This document shows, in pieces, positions 63,843 through 64,000 of a stretch of 64,000 bases of DNA (the stretch's first letter is position 1; each line of letters opens with the position of its first letter). Under the pieces are notes generated by a model, which was given only the letters and a program-made list of their open reading frames with translations, was not told the DNA's origin and made no database searches. The translations under genes were made by a program, and so were the position numbers. The stretch is from Pseudomonadota bacterium. Its GTDB lineage: Bacteria > Pseudomonadota > Alphaproteobacteria > Acetobacterales > Acetobacteraceae. The stretch spans positions 1-64,000 of the forward strand of contig JAKADX010000012.1 in the NCBI GenBank assembly GCA_021818505.1, in the 5' to 3' direction.

Positions 63843-64000
63843 GGCGGGGGCGGGTCCTGCGTCCTGTCGGCGGTGGCCTCGGTCGGAAACACCGCCGGAG
63901 CCCAACGCCCCTGCCGTCCCTCGGGCCTTAAGTTGTGGCGGCTTATAGCCATGCGGCCGTGCCGCGCCAAGACCATTGCCCATGCAAAAGCGCGCCCGGC

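Noticed and set aside
63982-64000. An ATG near the right edge that could open a new plus-strand gene
   Set aside because: Only six codons are visible, which is not enough to support a gene.

Overview
The window is GC-rich throughout and reads as chromosomal DNA of an alphaproteobacterium. Several arrangements familiar from Rhodospirillales support this, probably Acetobacteraceae: ppx-rlmE, guaB-HAD-rsmB-like-GNAT, tsaE-murU-addB-addA-trxA, rpmF-plsX-fabH, purE-purK beside DUF465 genes, a TrcR-type DUF1013 gene, and a DksA with a single finger cysteine. The placement is an inference from gene content. No 16S rRNA, tRNA or CRISPR array was found.

Layout. 1-6 kb: the start of a penicillin-acylase-family gene, an ECF sigma factor with its YCII/DGPF partner, hemW, a YbaK-type deacylase and a membrane Ser/Thr kinase. 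6-11 kb: leuA preceded by a leucine-rich leader peptide, cytochrome b561 and yceI, then ppx and rlmE. 11-16 kb: a two-gene YeeE/YedE sulfur transporter with a visible promoter and operator, then the guaB cluster. 16-21 kb: a sterol-desaturase-family protein, an orphan DNA methyltransferase with a cupin and a BenE-type transporter, and a lysine-rich protein of unknown function. 21.2-24.3 kb: a patchwork of lower GC holding a GST, an antisense-overlapping hypothetical gene, a decayed RAYT transposase with REP-like repeats, an XRE regulator with a leaderless promoter and a phage-type adenine methyltransferase. 24.3-32 kb: MmgE/PrpD, a ferric-reductase-like protein with a 27-residue membrane peptide behind it, a class A beta-lactamase, a CorC protein, KDPG aldolase, a KGG stress protein and a ferredoxin-NADP reductase.

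32-44 kb: a WD40-metacaspase and an SH3-type lipoprotein form a tight pair. After them comes the overlapping tsaE-murU-addB-addA run ending at trxA. 44-52.5 kb: a TSUP exporter; rpmF-plsX-fabH-folC on the minus strand; an Hsp20 gene with an RpoH-like promoter and a ROSE-like RNA thermometer; trcR, DUF465 genes and purEK. 52.5-56 kb: a cupin-TetR operon with its operator on the start site, DUF1326-DUF2182 and a DedA protein. 56-64 kb: a three-gene overlapping unit (nucleoside deoxyribosyltransferase, Xre/ParS antitoxin, RES toxin), icd, DUF3060, dienelactone hydrolase, a permuted papain-like hydrolase, a solo LuxR regulator, a small secreted protein and dksA.

Most genes are housekeeping and packed with 1-4 bp start/stop overlaps. 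The best leads beyond routine annotation are the deoxyribosyltransferase-Xre-RES unit, the hsp20 thermometer, the leuA leader, the metacaspase-lipoprotein pair, the TetR/cupin switch, the papain-like protein at 60.2-61.5 kb, and the small mobile patch at 22-24 kb.
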